Counted from the stretch's first letter, positions 1-7,992 are shown. The stretch: 12,189 nucleotides of DNA from an uncultured Burkholderiales bacterium (GCA_937897495.1 CALCBL010000637.1:1-12189), one strand, 5' to 3'. Program-made: numbers and translations. Notes: generated from the letters alone by a model not told the origin.

Positions 1-314
1 AAACATTGGCCGTGCGCGCTGTGCCCACATCTTTGGCACAAGGCGATTGTGTTGAGCTGGCGCGCAGTGTCTTGGCTGAACTGGCCCAACACGATGCTGC
101 CACTGTGGTGCAGCGGGCCCAAAATGAAATATTGGCCACCATGGCTTGCCACGGTGCAGTTCGCGCCAACCGCAAACTCAGTTTGGATGAAATGAACGCA
201 CTGCTTAGACAAATGGAAGCCACCGAGCGCTCCGACCAATGCAACCATGGACGGCCCACTTGGCGCCAAGTGGGCATGCGTGAATTAGATGCCTTGTTTT
301 TAAGAGGCCGGTGA
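1..314 (+). CDS. mutL: DNA mismatch repair protein MutL, C-terminal end (5' partial)
   Basis: This is the last ~103 codons of MutL, the dimeric mismatch-repair ATPase that couples MutS mismatch recognition to strand incision. The frame is open to the left edge (first whole codon at base 3), so the gene starts outside the window and the TTG at 6 is not a start. What is visible is the end of the C-terminal dimerisation/endonuclease domain. It includes ACHGAVRAN, matching the family's ACxxAVR motif, the stretch [11 protein letters not shown], and CNHGRPTW, matching the C(P)HGRP metal-site motif near the end of MutL proteins. The ending LDALFLRGR is typical of betaproteobacterial MutL. The N-terminal ATPase and the DQHAxxE motif would lie upstream and cannot be checked. 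The stop overlaps the start of the next gene (TGATG), which suggests one transcript with the exporter and miaA. Confidence 0.93.
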   Translation, partial: TLAVRAVPTSLAQGDCVELARSVLAELAQHDAATVVQRAQNEILATMACHGAVRANRKLSLDEMNALLRQMEATERSDQCNHGRPTWRQVGMRELDALFLRGR

Positions 315-1573
315 TGAAAAGCATAGACCAGCCCCTGCCGGCGCAGGAAGGTCGACTCAAGCGCAGTACCGCCATGATCGTCTTGTTGTTAGCCTTGTTG
401 CTTGGCTTGCAACCCGTCACCACAGACCTGTACCTGCCTGCCCTGCCCGCACTGACGCAAGGCTTTGGCGCCAGCATGGTTCAAGCGCAACTCACCTTAA
501 CGGCGCTGCTTCTGGCTTTCGGTACTTCCCAATTGTTTTGGGGCCCTCTTTCAGACAAATGGGGACGACGACCCATTCTGTTGGGTGGCATTTTTGTCTA
601 TGTGATCTCTGCAATCACCTGTGCACTGGCGCCGAACATGGAAGCCCTGATCGCCGCACGAACCCTTCAGGGCGTGGCGATGGGCGCATGCGTCATGGCG
701 GCCCGCGCCATTGTGCGTGATTTGTACGAGCCTACAGAAGGTGCCAGAGTCATGTCACAAGCGCTTTCTGGCCTAGGGCTCATTGCGTGCACCTGCGTTC
801 CTGTGGGTGGCTTCTTAACTGATTGGATGGGCTGGCGTTGGGCCCTCAGCAGCCTGGTGCTGTTTGCACTTGTGACGGCCTTGCTGATCTACCTTTACTT
901 TGATGAAAGCCTGCAGCAACTCAACCCGCATGCGCTTCAAGCCAAAAGTTTATGGGCTTCAACAAAAAAAATCGTCAGTCACCCCACCTTTCTTGCTTAC
1001 AGCGCGCTGTCCACGGCTTCTTTTGCGGGGCTGTTTACCTTCCTTGCAACCTCCTCTTTTGTCTTCACTCAGAGCATGGGTTTGAGTCAAACTGTTTACG
1101 GTTTACTCATGGCCACCATGTCTCTCTCATACATTGTGGGCACCTTCATTTGCCGCTGGTTATTGTTGCGCATCAGCATCCAAACCTGCGTTGTGTATGC
1201 AGGTTTTGTAAGTCTGTTTTCGGGTTTGCTCATGCTTTTTATCGCCTATGAAGGACCTGGGCAATCATGGTTTGGGCCTTGGGCCGTCATGTTGCCCATC
1301 AATGTCTTTTTGATGGCGCACGGCGTGCATCAACCTTGCGGCCAAAGTGGCTGCATTGCGCCCTTTCCAGAGATGGCTGGCACGGCCTCTGCCTTGAATG
1401 GCTTTTGCATGATGGTGGTGGCGTTTGGCATGGGCACTTGGATTGGAACGCACATGAGCAATCCACTTTTGACATTGGCACAAGGTTTAATCATCTGGTC
1501 CACTTGCTTGGCCCTGGTTGCTTGGTTTGGTGTGCGCAAAATCCCCCTGATCTCAAAACGCGAAACAGCATGA
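314..1573 (+). CDS. MFS multidrug exporter, Bcr/CflA type
   Basis: This 419-residue inner-membrane proton-antiport exporter belongs to the major facilitator superfamily, probably the Bcr/CflA drug-resistance branch (DHA1, 12 membrane helices). Helix 1 (~20-36) is followed by [12 protein letters not shown], characteristic of Bcr/CflA proteins. MFS motif A between helices 2 and 3 is seen as [15 protein letters not shown] (77-91). [18 protein letters not shown] (116-133) matches the helix 4 signature. Hydrophobic helices continue to residue ~410 and the length is normal for the family. A GTG at 311 is in frame just upstream, but AAGAGG at 302-307 is best spaced for the ATG at 314, which also overlaps the mutL stop. 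The stop overlaps the miaA start (ATGA). Position between mutL and miaA says nothing about substrate. Drug, sulfonamide or metabolite export are all possible. Confidence 0.88.
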   Translation: MKSIDQPLPAQEGRLKRSTAMIVLLLALLLGLQPVTTDLYLPALPALTQGFGASMVQAQLTLTALLLAFGTSQLFWGPLSDKWGRRPILLGGIFVYVISAITCALAPNMEALIAARTLQGVAMGACVMAARAIVRDLYEPTEGARVMSQALSGLGLIACTCVPVGGFLTDWMGWRWALSSLVLFALVTALLIYLYFDESLQQLNPHALQAKSLWASTKKIVSHPTFLAYSALSTASFAGLFTFLATSSFVFTQSMGLSQTVYGLLMATMSLSYIVGTFICRWLLLRISIQTCVVYAGFVSLFSGLLMLFIAYEGPGQSWFGPWAVMLPINVFLMAHGVHQPCGQSGCIAPFPEMAGTASALNGFCMMVVAFGMGTWIGTHMSNPLLTLAQGLIIWSTCLALVAWFGVRKIPLISKRETA

Positions 1574-2556
1574 AGCCGCAAGCGCTTGCCATTGCCGGAC
1601 CGACCGCGAGTGGTAAAACTGGCTTGGCTTTGGCAATGGCTGAGCATCTTGAAGCACAGGGTGGCGCTGAAATCATCAGTGTTGACTCCGCTTTGGTTTT
1701 CAAAGGCATGGACATTGGCACCGCCAAACCCTCTGCCCAAGAATTGGCATCGGTACCTCATCACCTGATTGACATTCGAGATCCACTGAATGCCTACAGC
1801 GCAGCCGAATTTGCCCAAGATGCATTGGCCTGTGTTTTAGATATTCGCAGTCGCGGCAAAACGCCCATTTTGGTAGGCGGCACCATGCTGTATTTCAAAG
1901 CTTTGATGGAAGGCTTGAACGACATGCCAGGCGCAGATGCAGTGATTCGCGCGGGCATTCAAGCTGAGGCTGAAAAGTTGGGCTGGCCTGCCATGCATGC
2001 CTTACTCAGCCAAGTTGACCCTCTCACCGCTGCACGCTTAGCACCTGCCGACAGCCAACGCATTTCAAGAGCCCTTGAAGTTTTCAAAATTTCAGGCAAA
2101 CCTTTGTCGAGTTTTCACCAAATCAATTTAGCCCCTACTGATGCAAGCTTTGTAAAGACATCCAATTCAACCGCTTTGCAATGGGCCAATGTGCCCCTCT
2201 TAAGTCTTGAACCCAACGACCGATCTTGGCTTCACAAACGGATTGAGCAGCGGTTTGACGACATGCTGTCGCATGGATTTATAGACGAAGTCAAAGTCTT
2301 GCGCGCCAGAGGTGATTTGACGCCAGACTTGCCCGCCATGAGGTGCGTTGGCTACAGGCAAGCTTGGGAGGCCTTGGACGGCACCCTACCCATGTCTGAA
2401 TTGCGAGATCGCGGTGTTTTTGCAACTCGCCAATTGGCCAAACGACAAATCACTTGGCTCAGAAGCCTGCCTCAGCGAACGGTGCTTGAGGCTGATGGTC
2501 AGGCCGTTTTGAAGCAGGCTTTGGCATGGGTTGAAAGCCGCATGTCTGAGGCTTAG
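1570..2556 (+). CDS. miaA: tRNA dimethylallyltransferase MiaA
   Basis: MiaA transfers a dimethylallyl group from DMAPP to N6 of A37 in tRNAs that read codons starting with U, the first step towards ms2i6A. The product is 328 residues, slightly above the usual ~310-320. The P-loop is GPTASGKT (10-17). The [16 protein letters not shown] block follows as [18 protein letters not shown] (37-54). [12 protein letters not shown] (101-112) is the catalytic and tRNA-contact motif, and [11 protein letters not shown] (161-171) is the conserved helix. The C-terminal part has [13 protein letters not shown] and [12 protein letters not shown], all typical MiaA. The reading frame is open for about 100 codons upstream inside the exporter gene. 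The ATG at 1570 is chosen because the conserved N-terminus begins there and because it overlaps the exporter stop. There is no clear Shine-Dalgarno, which fits translational coupling. Confidence 0.97.
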   Translation: MKPQALAIAGPTASGKTGLALAMAEHLEAQGGAEIISVDSALVFKGMDIGTAKPSAQELASVPHHLIDIRDPLNAYSAAEFAQDALACVLDIRSRGKTPILVGGTMLYFKALMEGLNDMPGADAVIRAGIQAEAEKLGWPAMHALLSQVDPLTAARLAPADSQRISRALEVFKISGKPLSSFHQINLAPTDASFVKTSNSTALQWANVPLLSLEPNDRSWLHKRIEQRFDDMLSHGFIDEVKVLRARGDLTPDLPAMRCVGYRQAWEALDGTLPMSELRDRGVFATRQLAKRQITWLRSLPQRTVLEADGQAVLKQALAWVESRMSEA

Positions 2557-2960
2557 TCTGAGAAATTGGCCTTGCCCCGCAGGGCCTTGGTCTGACCCCG
2601 CTTGACTTTGCTTTCTACGCGTTTCACTTGAGAACTTCGAGTAGGTCGGGTGGGTTTGCGCGGCTTTTGCACCAAAGAAGCCAATTCCAGCAGGTCATGA
2701 AGCCGCAGCAAGGCCGCCATCCGGTTCATGTCTTGGCTTCTGTGCTCTTGCGACTTAATGACCACGACGCCGCCCTTGGTAAGCCGATGGTCCCGGAGCG
2801 CTAGCACTCGCTCCTTCAACTCTGGGGGCAAACTTGAAGCCCCCACATCAAAGCGCAGCTGAATGGCGCTCGAGACTTTGTTCACATTCTGCCCGCCTGG
2901 GCCTTGTGATCGAACTGCCGTCAGCTCCACCTCATCTGTCGGAATGTGAAAAATTGTCAT
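2553..2960 (-). CDS. arfB: Alternative ribosome-rescue factor B (peptidyl-tRNA hydrolase, GGQ type)
   Basis: ArfB (YaeJ) binds ribosomes stalled at mRNA ends and hydrolyses the peptidyl-tRNA. The 135-residue product is normal length. It has the single release-factor-like domain, with [17 protein letters not shown] (17-33) containing the catalytic GGQ at 22-24, then the LRFD strand. There is no stop-codon-recognition domain as in RF1/RF2. From about residue 98 the tail is a long basic stretch rich in Lys, Arg, Thr and Ser; in the family this tail inserts into the empty mRNA entry channel, and it ends with RGKANFSD. The tail plus the short length separate it from a truncated prfB. The start is the only sensible ATG, with an AGGG-type ribosome site just upstream. 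It overlaps miaA end to end by 4 bases (TTAG serves both stops) and is divergent from the small gene at 3057. Confidence 0.95.
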   Translation of the reverse strand: MTIFHIPTDEVELTAVRSQGPGGQNVNKVSSAIQLRFDVGASSLPPELKERVLALRDHRLTKGGVVVIKSQEHRSQDMNRMAALLRLHDLLELASLVQKPRKPTRPTRSSQVKRVESKVKRGQTKALRGKANFSD

Positions 2961-3045
2961 GAGAAACCCTGAAAATGCACAGCGATCATGCGCTTTGTGT
3001 TGGGTATTGATTGTGCCTCGCTTAAACTGGCGACTTAACTACCTC

Positions 3046-3051
3046 AAGGTG
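3046..3051 (+). promoter_or_regulatory. Ribosome binding site of the 47-aa gene
   Basis: AAGGTG sits 5 nt before the ATG at 3057. It is the main evidence that this short frame is translated and that the longer overlapping frame from 2959 is not the gene. Confidence 0.6.
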
Positions 3052-3056
3052 TCACC

Positions 3057-3200
3057 ATGGCCAAAGGTCAACAAAAGTCCAACAAAGAGTCCAAAAAACC
3101 AAGGAAGGATACATCTCCTCCTAAAACCATCGCTGTGGACACAGAGCGTCCAATCCAAAAAACCACGACCATCATTCCACGCGGCAAGAAGCCCGTTTAA
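3057..3200 (+). CDS. Small, highly basic conserved-looking protein (47 aa), function unknown
   Basis: A 47-residue open frame starts MAKGQQKSNKESKKPRKD and ends IIPRGKKPV. It is rich in Lys, Arg, Ser, Thr and Pro, with no hydrophobic segment, cysteines or recognisable fold, and is predicted to be cytosolic and largely disordered. It is supported as a gene by a good ribosome site (AAGGTG at 3046-3051, 5 nt before ATG), and by an N-terminus resembling small basic hypothetical proteins I recall from other Burkholderiales (MAKGQxxSNKExKKPK pattern). It also fills the only sizeable gap on this side of arfB. The charge suggests nucleic-acid or ribosome contact, but that is inference only. A longer frame beginning at 2959 uses another phase, has no ribosome site, and reads like non-coding sequence. 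Confidence 0.7.
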   Translation: MAKGQQKSNKESKKPRKDTSPPKTIAVDTERPIQKTTTIIPRGKKPV

Positions 3201-3231
3201 TTTGACCTCCCCTTAGAAATTTTCAAAACCG

Positions 3232-4260
3232 ATGAGTGATTCAGCGCAAAGTCTTTGGCCCCAAGCTGGCTATGCCCAACTGAAAACGGATGCGCGCGGT
3301 CACCTCACAGTCACCGATGATTTCTTGAGGGTCTTGTTGCTTCGGCCAGAATTGGCGCCGATTGAAAGTTCATGCGCCCATGAAATTCAAATTCATGAGC
3401 GCCTGATCGAAAATCCTCGGCTCAATCTGCAAGCTCCTGATCTGGCTCACATCAAAGACCCAGACGCTGCAGAAAACATGCGCGTCTGGCTGCGCTTTCG
3501 TGATCGCATCTTGGCCAAGCCCACTTTAGAAGCCAGCTACTGGGCCTTGTTTGAAGGCGCAGGCGTCGATGTGCCGCCTGTGTTGGTCAATCAAATTACA
3601 CAAGTCTTGGTACAACATGTTTTGGGCAATGACTGCACGCCGATTGAAGCACGGGCAGCCGAACTGCTTTTCAGAACTCAAAAAATATCGGTGCTCGATG
3701 ACGGCTCGGTCATGTCGGCCGATTACGAAACCGTTGAGCGGCATGCCCTTGAAAGTGGCTTTGGCAGCGTGGGCGAGTTGCTCAAACAAGGTGGCATTCC
3801 CCTTAGAACGGTGGACCTTGATGTCATTCAAGAAAGCAATCAAGACACCTACTTTGATCGCAGCGAGCGATTCGACATGGTGGCCTGCCTGAATTTAGGC
3901 CAAGACCTGATTTCAGCTTTTTGCCAAGTTTTGGAACGCTGGGTTCTTCACTTGACGGCTACCAAAGTAAGCATTCAAACAGCCCGTGAAATTGAAGACG
4001 CAAATTGGGTATGGCATGTGGGCCTTGACGCCCAAGCCAGTGGCATGCTGAATGATTTGTACACCGGCAGCACCATTGACGAAGACAGCCAAAGAAGAAT
4101 GCTTTGCTTGTTTGTGCTGAACTTTGAAAACCCCAGCGACATGCTAAGCGAAGTGTCGGGCAAGCCTGTTTATTTGGCCATGGCCATGGACACGCAGCAG
4201 CTTCTTAAAATCAAACCGCAAAATCTTCTCTTGAACTTGCCATTGGCCAGAAGATCTTAA
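3232..4260 (+). CDS. DUF6352-like conserved protein, function unknown
   Basis: This 342-residue soluble-looking protein has no signal peptide or membrane helix. I recognise it as the type annotated DUF6352 in Burkholderiales. Recognisable blocks are VTDDFLRVLLLRPELAPI near residues 27-44, VWLRFRDRIL (~84-93), GVDVPPVLVNQITQVLV (~110-126), ARAAELLFRTQKISVLDDG, GELLKQGGIPLRTVDLDV, ANWVWHVGLDAQASGMLNDLY and the terminal PQNLLLNLPLAR. No catalytic motif of a known enzyme family stands out. The repeated W-H-V-G-L-D-A and N-D-L-Y blocks would be the best candidates for a conserved site. The ribosome site before the ATG is weak. The gene ends 2 nt before the BASS carrier start, so the two are probably co-transcribed. 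A role linked to the carrier or hydrolase downstream is possible but untested; it could equally be a housekeeping gene that happens to sit there. Confidence 0.8.
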   Translation: MSDSAQSLWPQAGYAQLKTDARGHLTVTDDFLRVLLLRPELAPIESSCAHEIQIHERLIENPRLNLQAPDLAHIKDPDAAENMRVWLRFRDRILAKPTLEASYWALFEGAGVDVPPVLVNQITQVLVQHVLGNDCTPIEARAAELLFRTQKISVLDDGSVMSADYETVERHALESGFGSVGELLKQGGIPLRTVDLDVIQESNQDTYFDRSERFDMVACLNLGQDLISAFCQVLERWVLHLTATKVSIQTAREIEDANWVWHVGLDAQASGMLNDLYTGSTIDEDSQRRMLCLFVLNFENPSDMLSEVSGKPVYLAMAMDTQQLLKIKPQNLLLNLPLARRS

Positions 4261-4262
4261 GC

Positions 4263-5138
4263 ATGAATGCCCAGCAGATCATTTTGAGCATGGTCTTGGC
4301 CACCATGGTTTTTTCTGTGGCGTTAGAGCTGCGCATTGAAGACTTCAAGCGCGTGGCTCAAACGCCCAAAGCTGTCATTTGCGGACTCATCCCTCAATTC
4401 CTGCTCTTACCCGTCGCCACTTGGTTGGTCACACTTTGGCTAGATCTGCCACCCAACATGGAGGCCGCCATGATTTTGGTCGCTGCGTGCCCTGGTGGCA
4501 GCCTTAGCAATGTGGTGACACACATGGGGCGAGGTAACACGGCTCTTTCAGTCAGCATCTCTGCAGTGGCCAGCATCATTGCCCTGTTTGCTACACCGTT
4601 TAATTTCAGTTGGATGATTGCCACCAACCCAGAAACAGCCTCTTGGTTGAAAGAGCTTTCCATTGATTCTTCTGGCATTTACATCAGCTTGTTTTTACTC
4701 TTAGGTGTTCCCTTGAGCCTTGGGCTACTGGCGTCACACCGCCTGCCCCAACTCACCGAACGCATCCGCAAACCTTTAGGCCATTTCTCTCTCATTGCCC
4801 TGCTGTTGTTCATCGTGGCGGGTTTGATCAAAGAGCGGCAGTTGCTCACCTTAGGCCTGCTACCCACCCTGTTGTTGGTGGTATTGCACAACGCTAGCGG
4901 CTTGTTTTTTGGCTGGGTCACCAGCAAAGTGATGGGCGTGGGCGAAAAAGACCGACGTGCAGTCATGATTGAAGGCGGCATGCAGAATTCTGGCCTAGCG
5001 CTGGGCATCATTGCAGTTCAATTCAACAGCGATTTAGGCATGGTCACCTTGGCCAGTTTATGGGGTATTTGGCACATAGTGAGCGGCATGTCTTTGGCGT
5101 ATTTCTGGAGAACGAAAGATGCTCGATTGGCTGATTAA
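4263..5138 (+). CDS. Bile acid:Na+ symporter (BASS/SBF) family transporter
   Basis: This 291-residue polytopic inner-membrane carrier is of the SBF/BASS family (ten-helix fold in bacteria). These proteins use the sodium gradient to import organic anions; known substrates across the family include bile acids, pyruvate, pantoate and 2-keto acids. Family signatures are CPGGSLSNVVT (~75-85, the discontinuous crossover helix carrying sodium-site residues) and EGGMQNSGLALGI (~237-249, the second crossover). Hydrophobic segments span residues 4-20, 38-60, 66-80, 95-115, 137-157, 174-190, 195-219 and 245-280. It starts 2 nt after the DUF6352-like stop, and its last 20 bases overlap the amidohydrolase start, which points to translational coupling with that enzyme. 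The substrate cannot be predicted from sequence; the linked hydrolase favours an organic acid or acylated amino acid. Confidence 0.9.
   Translation: MNAQQIILSMVLATMVFSVALELRIEDFKRVAQTPKAVICGLIPQFLLLPVATWLVTLWLDLPPNMEAAMILVAACPGGSLSNVVTHMGRGNTALSVSISAVASIIALFATPFNFSWMIATNPETASWLKELSIDSSGIYISLFLLLGVPLSLGLLASHRLPQLTERIRKPLGHFSLIALLLFIVAGLIKERQLLTLGLLPTLLLVVLHNASGLFFGWVTSKVMGVGEKDRRAVMIEGGMQNSGLALGIIAVQFNSDLGMVTLASLWGIWHIVSGMSLAYFWRTKDARLAD
5107..5110 (+). promoter_or_regulatory. Ribosome binding site of the amidohydrolase inside the BASS gene
   Basis: GGAG, 8 nt before the ATG at 5119, lies inside the end of the carrier gene. It supports the overlapping start and so the 20 nt overlap between the two genes. 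Confidence 0.6.
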
Positions 5139-6867
5139 AAACGGGACCGTGGTTGACGGTTCAGGCCGTGCACCCTTCTGTGCAGACATCGGCATCAAGG
5201 CAGGCCTCATTGTCAGTGTTGGAACAATCAATGAGCCCGCCAAAGAAACCATGGACGCCACGGGCCTGTGGGTCACCCCCGGTTTTATAGACCTTCACAC
5301 TCACTACGATGGGCAAGCCACTTGGGATGAATGTTTTACCCCCAGCATCTACCATGGTGTCACTACCTTGGTCATGGGCAATTGTGGTGTGGGCTTTGCA
5401 CCCAAGCGCCCGGGTCACGAAGACGATCTGATCAAGCTCATGGAAGGCGTGGAAGACATTCCAGGCGCTGCTTTGCACGAAGGCATTGTGTGGAATTGGG
5501 AAAGTTTTCCACAGTACATGGACGCATTGGCGGCCACACCTCGAAGCCTAGACTATTTGGTTCAAGTGCCTCACGATCCCCTGCGCATGTATGTCATGAA
5601 AGAGCGTGCCTTGGCCCATGAAGTGGCCACAGCGCAAGACATCAAGGACATGCAAGTCCTTTTGCGCGAAGCCTTAGAAGCCGGAGCCGCAGGTTTCAGC
5701 ACAGGCCGAAGCGACAACCATCGAACTTCAGAAGGCAAGGACACACCTGACGCCAATGCCAGCCATGCCGAATTAACCGGTCTGGCCCAAGCCTTCCAAG
5801 GCTTGAGTCATGGTGTGATTCAAATGGTCAGTGACTACAACCTCATGAACGGGCCCACCGAATTTGACGCTGAATTTGATTTGGTAGAAGCCGTGGCACA
5901 TACCAGCGGCAAACCACTTTCACTAACTTGGCTACAACGTGATCCGGGTGGTGAGCAATATTTAAAAATACAAGATCGCGTTGAAAAAGCCACTGCCAAA
6001 GGGCTTTCGCTCTTCATGCAAACAGCAGCCAGGGGCATTGGGGTTTTAAATGGTTTAGACGCCAGCTTCCATCCGTTCATGGGCTTTCCATCCTACAAAG
6101 AAGTGGCTCACTTGCCCTTGGCAGAAAGAGCGACGGCGCTACGCGACCCCGCCAGAAAAGCTCGCATTCTTTCTGAAAAGTCTGAGCGGCTAGCAGGCGA
6201 TGGCAGCGCCATTCCGCCTTTGGTCGACATCTTGCTAGCGCGCATTGACATGATCAGTGGTCGCATGTTCCCACTTGAAGCCACATTGAATTACGAGCCA
6301 TCTGTCATGGATAGTTTTTTGGTACAGGCCAAACAAAAAGGCATCACGCCTTTAGAAGCACTCTATGACCACTTCAGCGCTAGCCAAGGCGACGCTTTGG
6401 TTTACTTCCCCATCTTCAATTACAACGAAGGCAACTTAGACACTGTGCGGAAAATGCTGGGGCATCCTCGCGCTTTGAGCGGCCTGAGTGATGCCGGTGC
6501 GCACGTTGGCACGGTCTGCGATGCCAGTTTCACCACCTTCATGCTCACGCATTGGGTCCAAGGCAGAAGCAAAGACGCCATGCCATTGGAAACGGCCATA
6601 GAAATGCTGACAAGCAGAAATGCAAAGTATTTAGGCCTGAAAGATCGCGGCCTCATTGCACCTGGCCTTCGCGCCGATATCAATGCCATCGCCCCCCATG
6701 GTCTGAGTGTTGGCTTGCCTCAATTAATGCGCGATTTGCCTGCGAATGGCAAACGCTTTTTACAACGCGCAAGTGGTTATGCCTCAACTTGGGTGGCCGG
6801 CGAACAAGTTCAGCGCCACGGCGAAGTTACAAGCGCCAGACCGGGCCAACTGGTGCGCATGAAATGA
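5119..6867 (+). CDS. D-aminoacylase-like amidohydrolase (N-acyl-D-amino-acid deacylase family)
   Basis: This 582-residue cytosolic enzyme of the amidohydrolase superfamily resembles N-acyl-D-amino-acid deacylases (Amidohydro_3 type), which split an acyl group from an amino acid. An N-terminal beta-sandwich segment (LIKNGTVVDGSGRAPF, 5-20) leads to the metal motif GFIDLHTHYDGQ (55-66, HxH at 60 and 62), the GNCGVGFAP loop (87-95) with the bridging Cys at 89, SDAGAH (457-462) with the metal/catalytic Asp 458, and MLTSRNAKYLGL. The tail (~570-582) has the usual GQLVRMK-like ending. The second-metal histidines known from D-aminoacylase (H220, H250 in the Alcaligenes enzyme) are not obvious: the matching strands read SLTWLQRDPG (268-277) and LFMQTAARG (298-306). 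The substrate may therefore differ from N-acyl-D-amino acids; a cyclic amide or other acyl conjugate is possible. It is coupled to the BASS carrier upstream. Confidence 0.85.
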   Translation: MLDWLIKNGTVVDGSGRAPFCADIGIKAGLIVSVGTINEPAKETMDATGLWVTPGFIDLHTHYDGQATWDECFTPSIYHGVTTLVMGNCGVGFAPKRPGHEDDLIKLMEGVEDIPGAALHEGIVWNWESFPQYMDALAATPRSLDYLVQVPHDPLRMYVMKERALAHEVATAQDIKDMQVLLREALEAGAAGFSTGRSDNHRTSEGKDTPDANASHAELTGLAQAFQGLSHGVIQMVSDYNLMNGPTEFDAEFDLVEAVAHTSGKPLSLTWLQRDPGGEQYLKIQDRVEKATAKGLSLFMQTAARGIGVLNGLDASFHPFMGFPSYKEVAHLPLAERATALRDPARKARILSEKSERLAGDGSAIPPLVDILLARIDMISGRMFPLEATLNYEPSVMDSFLVQAKQKGITPLEALYDHFSASQGDALVYFPIFNYNEGNLDTVRKMLGHPRALSGLSDAGAHVGTVCDASFTTFMLTHWVQGRSKDAMPLETAIEMLTSRNAKYLGLKDRGLIAPGLRADINAIAPHGLSVGLPQLMRDLPANGKRFLQRASGYASTWVAGEQVQRHGEVTSARPGQLVRMK

Positions 6868-6994
6868 TCCTTTGTAACGGCAGGCTGACAAACACCTGAT
6901 TTCAGACCAAACATTGGGTTCACCCTAATGCCATCATGCCAAAAAAGGCGTAACTTGAGCACCTTGTACAAAACCGTGTTCAACCCATCTTTTC

Positions 6995-6999
6995 AGGAG
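6995..6999 (+). promoter_or_regulatory. Ribosome binding site fixing the start of the Bug protein
   Basis: AGGAG lies 6 nt before the ATG at 7006. An in-frame ATG at 6928 has no ribosome site and would put 26 non-signal-like residues before a normal signal peptide, so 7006 is the start. Confidence 0.8.
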
Positions 7000-7005
7000 T
7001 TCGCC

Positions 7006-7989
7006 ATGTCTGTATTCCCCCGTCGTCAATTATTGGCCAGTGCTTTACTGGGATTGCTTAGCGTTGTCAGCGTACTGCCTGCTGCAGCGCAAAATTATCC
7101 CGTTCGTCCCATCACGCTCATCGTCCCTTGGGGCGCCGGCGGTGGAACCGACGCAACGGCTCGGATCATTGGCAGCCTGATGGAAAAAGACTTGGGCCAG
7201 CCTGTCAACGTGGTGAATCGCACAGGTGGCAGTGGCGTCGTGGGGCACGCTGCCATTGCCTCAGCCCAACCAGATGGTTACACCATTGGCTTGGCCACCG
7301 TTGAAATTGGCATGATGCATTGGCAAGGCCTTACCGAACTCACCAGCGCCTCCTACACCCCTATTGGACTGGTCAATGCCGACCCAGCAGGCGTTCAAGT
7401 GCGTGCAGACTCACCCTATAAAACGGTGAACGAATTATTGGCGGCCATCAAAGCCAACCCTGGCAAATTCAAAGCATCCGGCACAGGACAAGGCGGCATT
7501 TGGCATTTGGCCATTGCGGGCCTGTTGCGCGATCAAAAAATTGACCCTGCTGCACTGCCATGGGTGCCCAGTAACGGTGCAGCGCCAGGCTTACAAGACA
7601 TGGTCGCTGGCGGCATTGAAGTGGCGCCAGTGTCACTGCCTGAAGCTCGCTCATTGATTGATGCTGGCAAAGTTAAAAGCTTGGCCATCATGAACGACAA
7701 GCCCTCTGCCCTGTACCCCAACGTACCCACCTTAAAGTCAGCACTTGGCAGTGACTGGACCATGGCAGCATGGCGCGGCATTGTGGCGCCAAAGGGCTTA
7801 CCCGCCCCCATCCGCGATAAGTTGGCAGAGTCTGTTCGCAAAGTAGCTGCCAGCAAAGAGTACAACGAATTCATGGCCAGTCGTGGTTTTGGCGTCATCT
7901 ATGCGAGCCCCGATGACTTCTCCAAATTCATGGTGAAATCAAACTCAGAACTGGGCGCAACCATGAAAGCTGTTGGCCTGGTGAAGTAA
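7006..7989 (+). CDS. Tripartite tricarboxylate transporter periplasmic binding protein (Bug/TctC family)
   Basis: This 327-residue exported protein is the extracytoplasmic solute receptor of a TTT system. It captures a carboxylate in the periplasm and delivers it to TctA/TctB. The N-terminus MSVFPRRQLLAS followed by a hydrophobic stretch and LPAAAQ is a signal peptide, cleaved around residues 28-29. The RR pair makes it faintly Tat-like, but Sec export is the simpler reading. The mature protein opens with YPVRPITLIVPWGAGGGTD (31-49), the Bug signature forming the first ligand loop, then VNRTGGSGVVG (70-80), QPDGYTIGL (89-96) and SGTGQGGIWHLA (158-169), where the second ligand loop lies. Length is standard. 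A 138 nt gap separates it from the amidohydrolase; I see no convincing promoter or terminator there. Many Bug genes in Burkholderiales stand alone, but this one has its own membrane partners 3 nt downstream. Confidence 0.94.
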   Translation: MSVFPRRQLLASALLGLLSVVSVLPAAAQNYPVRPITLIVPWGAGGGTDATARIIGSLMEKDLGQPVNVVNRTGGSGVVGHAAIASAQPDGYTIGLATVEIGMMHWQGLTELTSASYTPIGLVNADPAGVQVRADSPYKTVNELLAAIKANPGKFKASGTGQGGIWHLAIAGLLRDQKIDPAALPWVPSNGAAPGLQDMVAGGIEVAPVSLPEARSLIDAGKVKSLAIMNDKPSALYPNVPTLKSALGSDWTMAAWRGIVAPKGLPAPIRDKLAESVRKVAASKEYNEFMASRGFGVIYASPDDFSKFMVKSNSELGATMKAVGLVK

Positions 7990-7992
7990 GTC

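Noticed and set aside
1267..1569. An extension of the miaA frame about 100 codons upstream
   Set aside because: It overlaps the exporter gene fully, has no MiaA-like content, and the conserved MiaA N-terminus begins exactly at the ATG at 1570.
1330..1818. A 162-codon minus-strand frame across the exporter/miaA junction
   Set aside because: It lies opposite two motif-supported genes, including the miaA P-loop, and shows no family features.
2959..3216. An 85-codon plus-strand frame between arfB and the DUF6352-like gene
   Set aside because: It has no ribosome site and a random-looking composition. The 47-codon frame from 3057 in another phase has a good ribosome site and a family-like N-terminus.
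6928..7005. An earlier ATG for the Bug protein
   Set aside because: The 26 extra residues are not signal-like and no ribosome site precedes them. The AGGAG before 7006 and the signal peptide starting there decide the start.
6868..7005. A promoter or terminator between the amidohydrolase and the Bug gene
   Set aside because: TTGAGC, TTGGGT and TTGTAC occur but none has a fair -10 at the right distance, and no hairpin with a T-run is visible. The gap may still hold a promoter that cannot be supported by eye.
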